Assembly: GCF_018802765.1 (NCBI RefSeq)
Contig: NZ_CP069163.1
Coordinates: 2,800,311 to 2,864,310 of the forward strand
Origin: Paludibacterium sp. B53371
GTDB taxonomy: Bacteria; Pseudomonadota; Gammaproteobacteria; Burkholderiales; Chromobacteriaceae
DNA length: 64,000 bases
Direction: 5' to 3'
Each line of letters opens with the position of its first letter. The stretch's first letter is position 1. The position numbers and the translations under genes are program-made. Of the stretch, positions 63,551-64,000 are shown piece by piece. The notes beneath the pieces were generated by a model, which searched no databases, was not told the origin of the DNA, and worked only from the letters and a program-made list of their open reading frames with translations.

Positions 63551-64000
63551 TCAGCGCTGGGTTCCCATATGGGCCAGTTTGTCGGCAAAACGCAGCCGTT
63601 GCACCGGAGTGCGCAGCCGCTGGGCACGCACGATGCTGATCAGATCCAGCCGTGCACGCTCAAAATTCTCATTGACCACCATGTAGTCGTATTCCGGGAT
63701 CATGTCGATCTCGTTGCGCGCCGAGGCCAGACGGCGCTCGATGACCTCGGGACTATCGGTTGCCCGGCCGCGCAGGCGGCGCTCCAGCTCTTCGATCGAG
63801 GGCGGCACAATGAAGATGCCCACCGCCTCGGGGAAGACCTTGCGCACCTGGCGCGCACCCTGCCAGTCGATTTCCAGCAAGATGTCCTGACCCTCGGCCA
63901 GACGCGAGCGGATCCAGCCGCTACTGGTGCCGTAATAATTGCCGTACACCTCGGCATACTCGAGGAAATCACCCTGGCGGATCATGGTCTCGAACTCGGC
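63551..64000 (-). CDS. gmk: Guanylate kinase, 3' part
   Basis: Converts GMP to GDP with ATP. The C-terminal 149 residues plus stop are inside the window; the N-terminus with the P-loop lies beyond base 64000. Seen: FLEYAEVYGNYYGTS, the ILLEIDWQGARQVRKVFP segment, FIVPPSIEELERRLRGRATD and the final EYDYMVVNENFERARLDL. The family has about 205 residues, so some 55 are missing. Order gmk-rpoZ-spoT is typical for proteobacteria. Confidence 0.97.
   Translation of the reverse strand, partial: AEFETMIRQGDFLEYAEVYGNYYGTSSGWIRSRLAEGQDILLEIDWQGARQVRKVFPEAVGIFIVPPSIEELERRLRGRATDSPEVIERRLASARNEIDMIPEYDYMVVNENFERARLDLISIVRAQRLRTPVQRLRFADKLAHMGTQR

Overview
The window looks like chromosomal DNA of a GC-rich beta-proteobacterium, most likely of the Neisseriales/Chromobacteriaceae. 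This rests on the high GC content, the macromolecular-synthesis block (rpsU, yqeY, dnaG, rpoD, tRNA), the gmk-rpoZ-spoT run, and the general character of the proteins. No rRNA, insertion sequence, integrase or CRISPR array was seen.

Layout. 1-3366 (minus strand): the end of an envelope block with an RND efflux permease (cut by the window edge), its lipoprotein adaptor and the lytic transglycosylase MltA. 3484-11666 (minus): a complete kdp potassium-uptake operon, read as a 30-codon small gene, kdpF, kdpA, kdpB, kdpC, kdpD, kdpE. 12138-17341 (plus): a lasso-peptide cluster with a 43-residue precursor, a hairpin/terminator, macrolactam synthetase, a fused leader-binding/protease protein and an ABC exporter, closely followed by a GT2 glycosyltransferase. 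17378-23618: a ferritin-like protein, then a dabB-dabA-DUF6671 inorganic-carbon uptake operon facing a divergent LysR regulator. 23852-26196: a secreted protein of unknown function and a Sua5-type threonylcarbamoyl-AMP synthase.

26317-39043 (minus) is the most striking part. It holds two adjacent genes for paralogous proteins of 2097 and 2099 residues built like large clostridial glucosylating toxins: glycosyltransferase with DXD, autoprotease (C80) region, and pore-forming/translocation region. In both proteins the C80-like region is present twice. The first copy has lost its catalytic residues and the second keeps a His/Cys pair. Neither protein shows the C-terminal CROP repeats of the clostridial toxins.

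39228-55149 is signalling and stress physiology: a small zinc-ribbon protein, a response regulator with a large hybrid histidine kinase, an SseB-like protein, a Crp/Fnr regulator with an FNR-type box, a hemerythrin/DUF2249/multi-TM membrane protein module (probably nitric oxide or oxygen related), a STAND/AAA-type ATPase, an unusual PTS-EIIC-EAL fusion, a chemoreceptor, a TetR regulator and a secreted protein. 55323-64000 (minus) is housekeeping: tRNA-Ile2(CAU), rpoD, dnaG, yqeY, rpsU, thiG, thiS, spoT, rpoZ and the 3' part of gmk.

All assignments come from reading the translated sequence and recalling family motifs. No database search was run, so family names are recognition calls.
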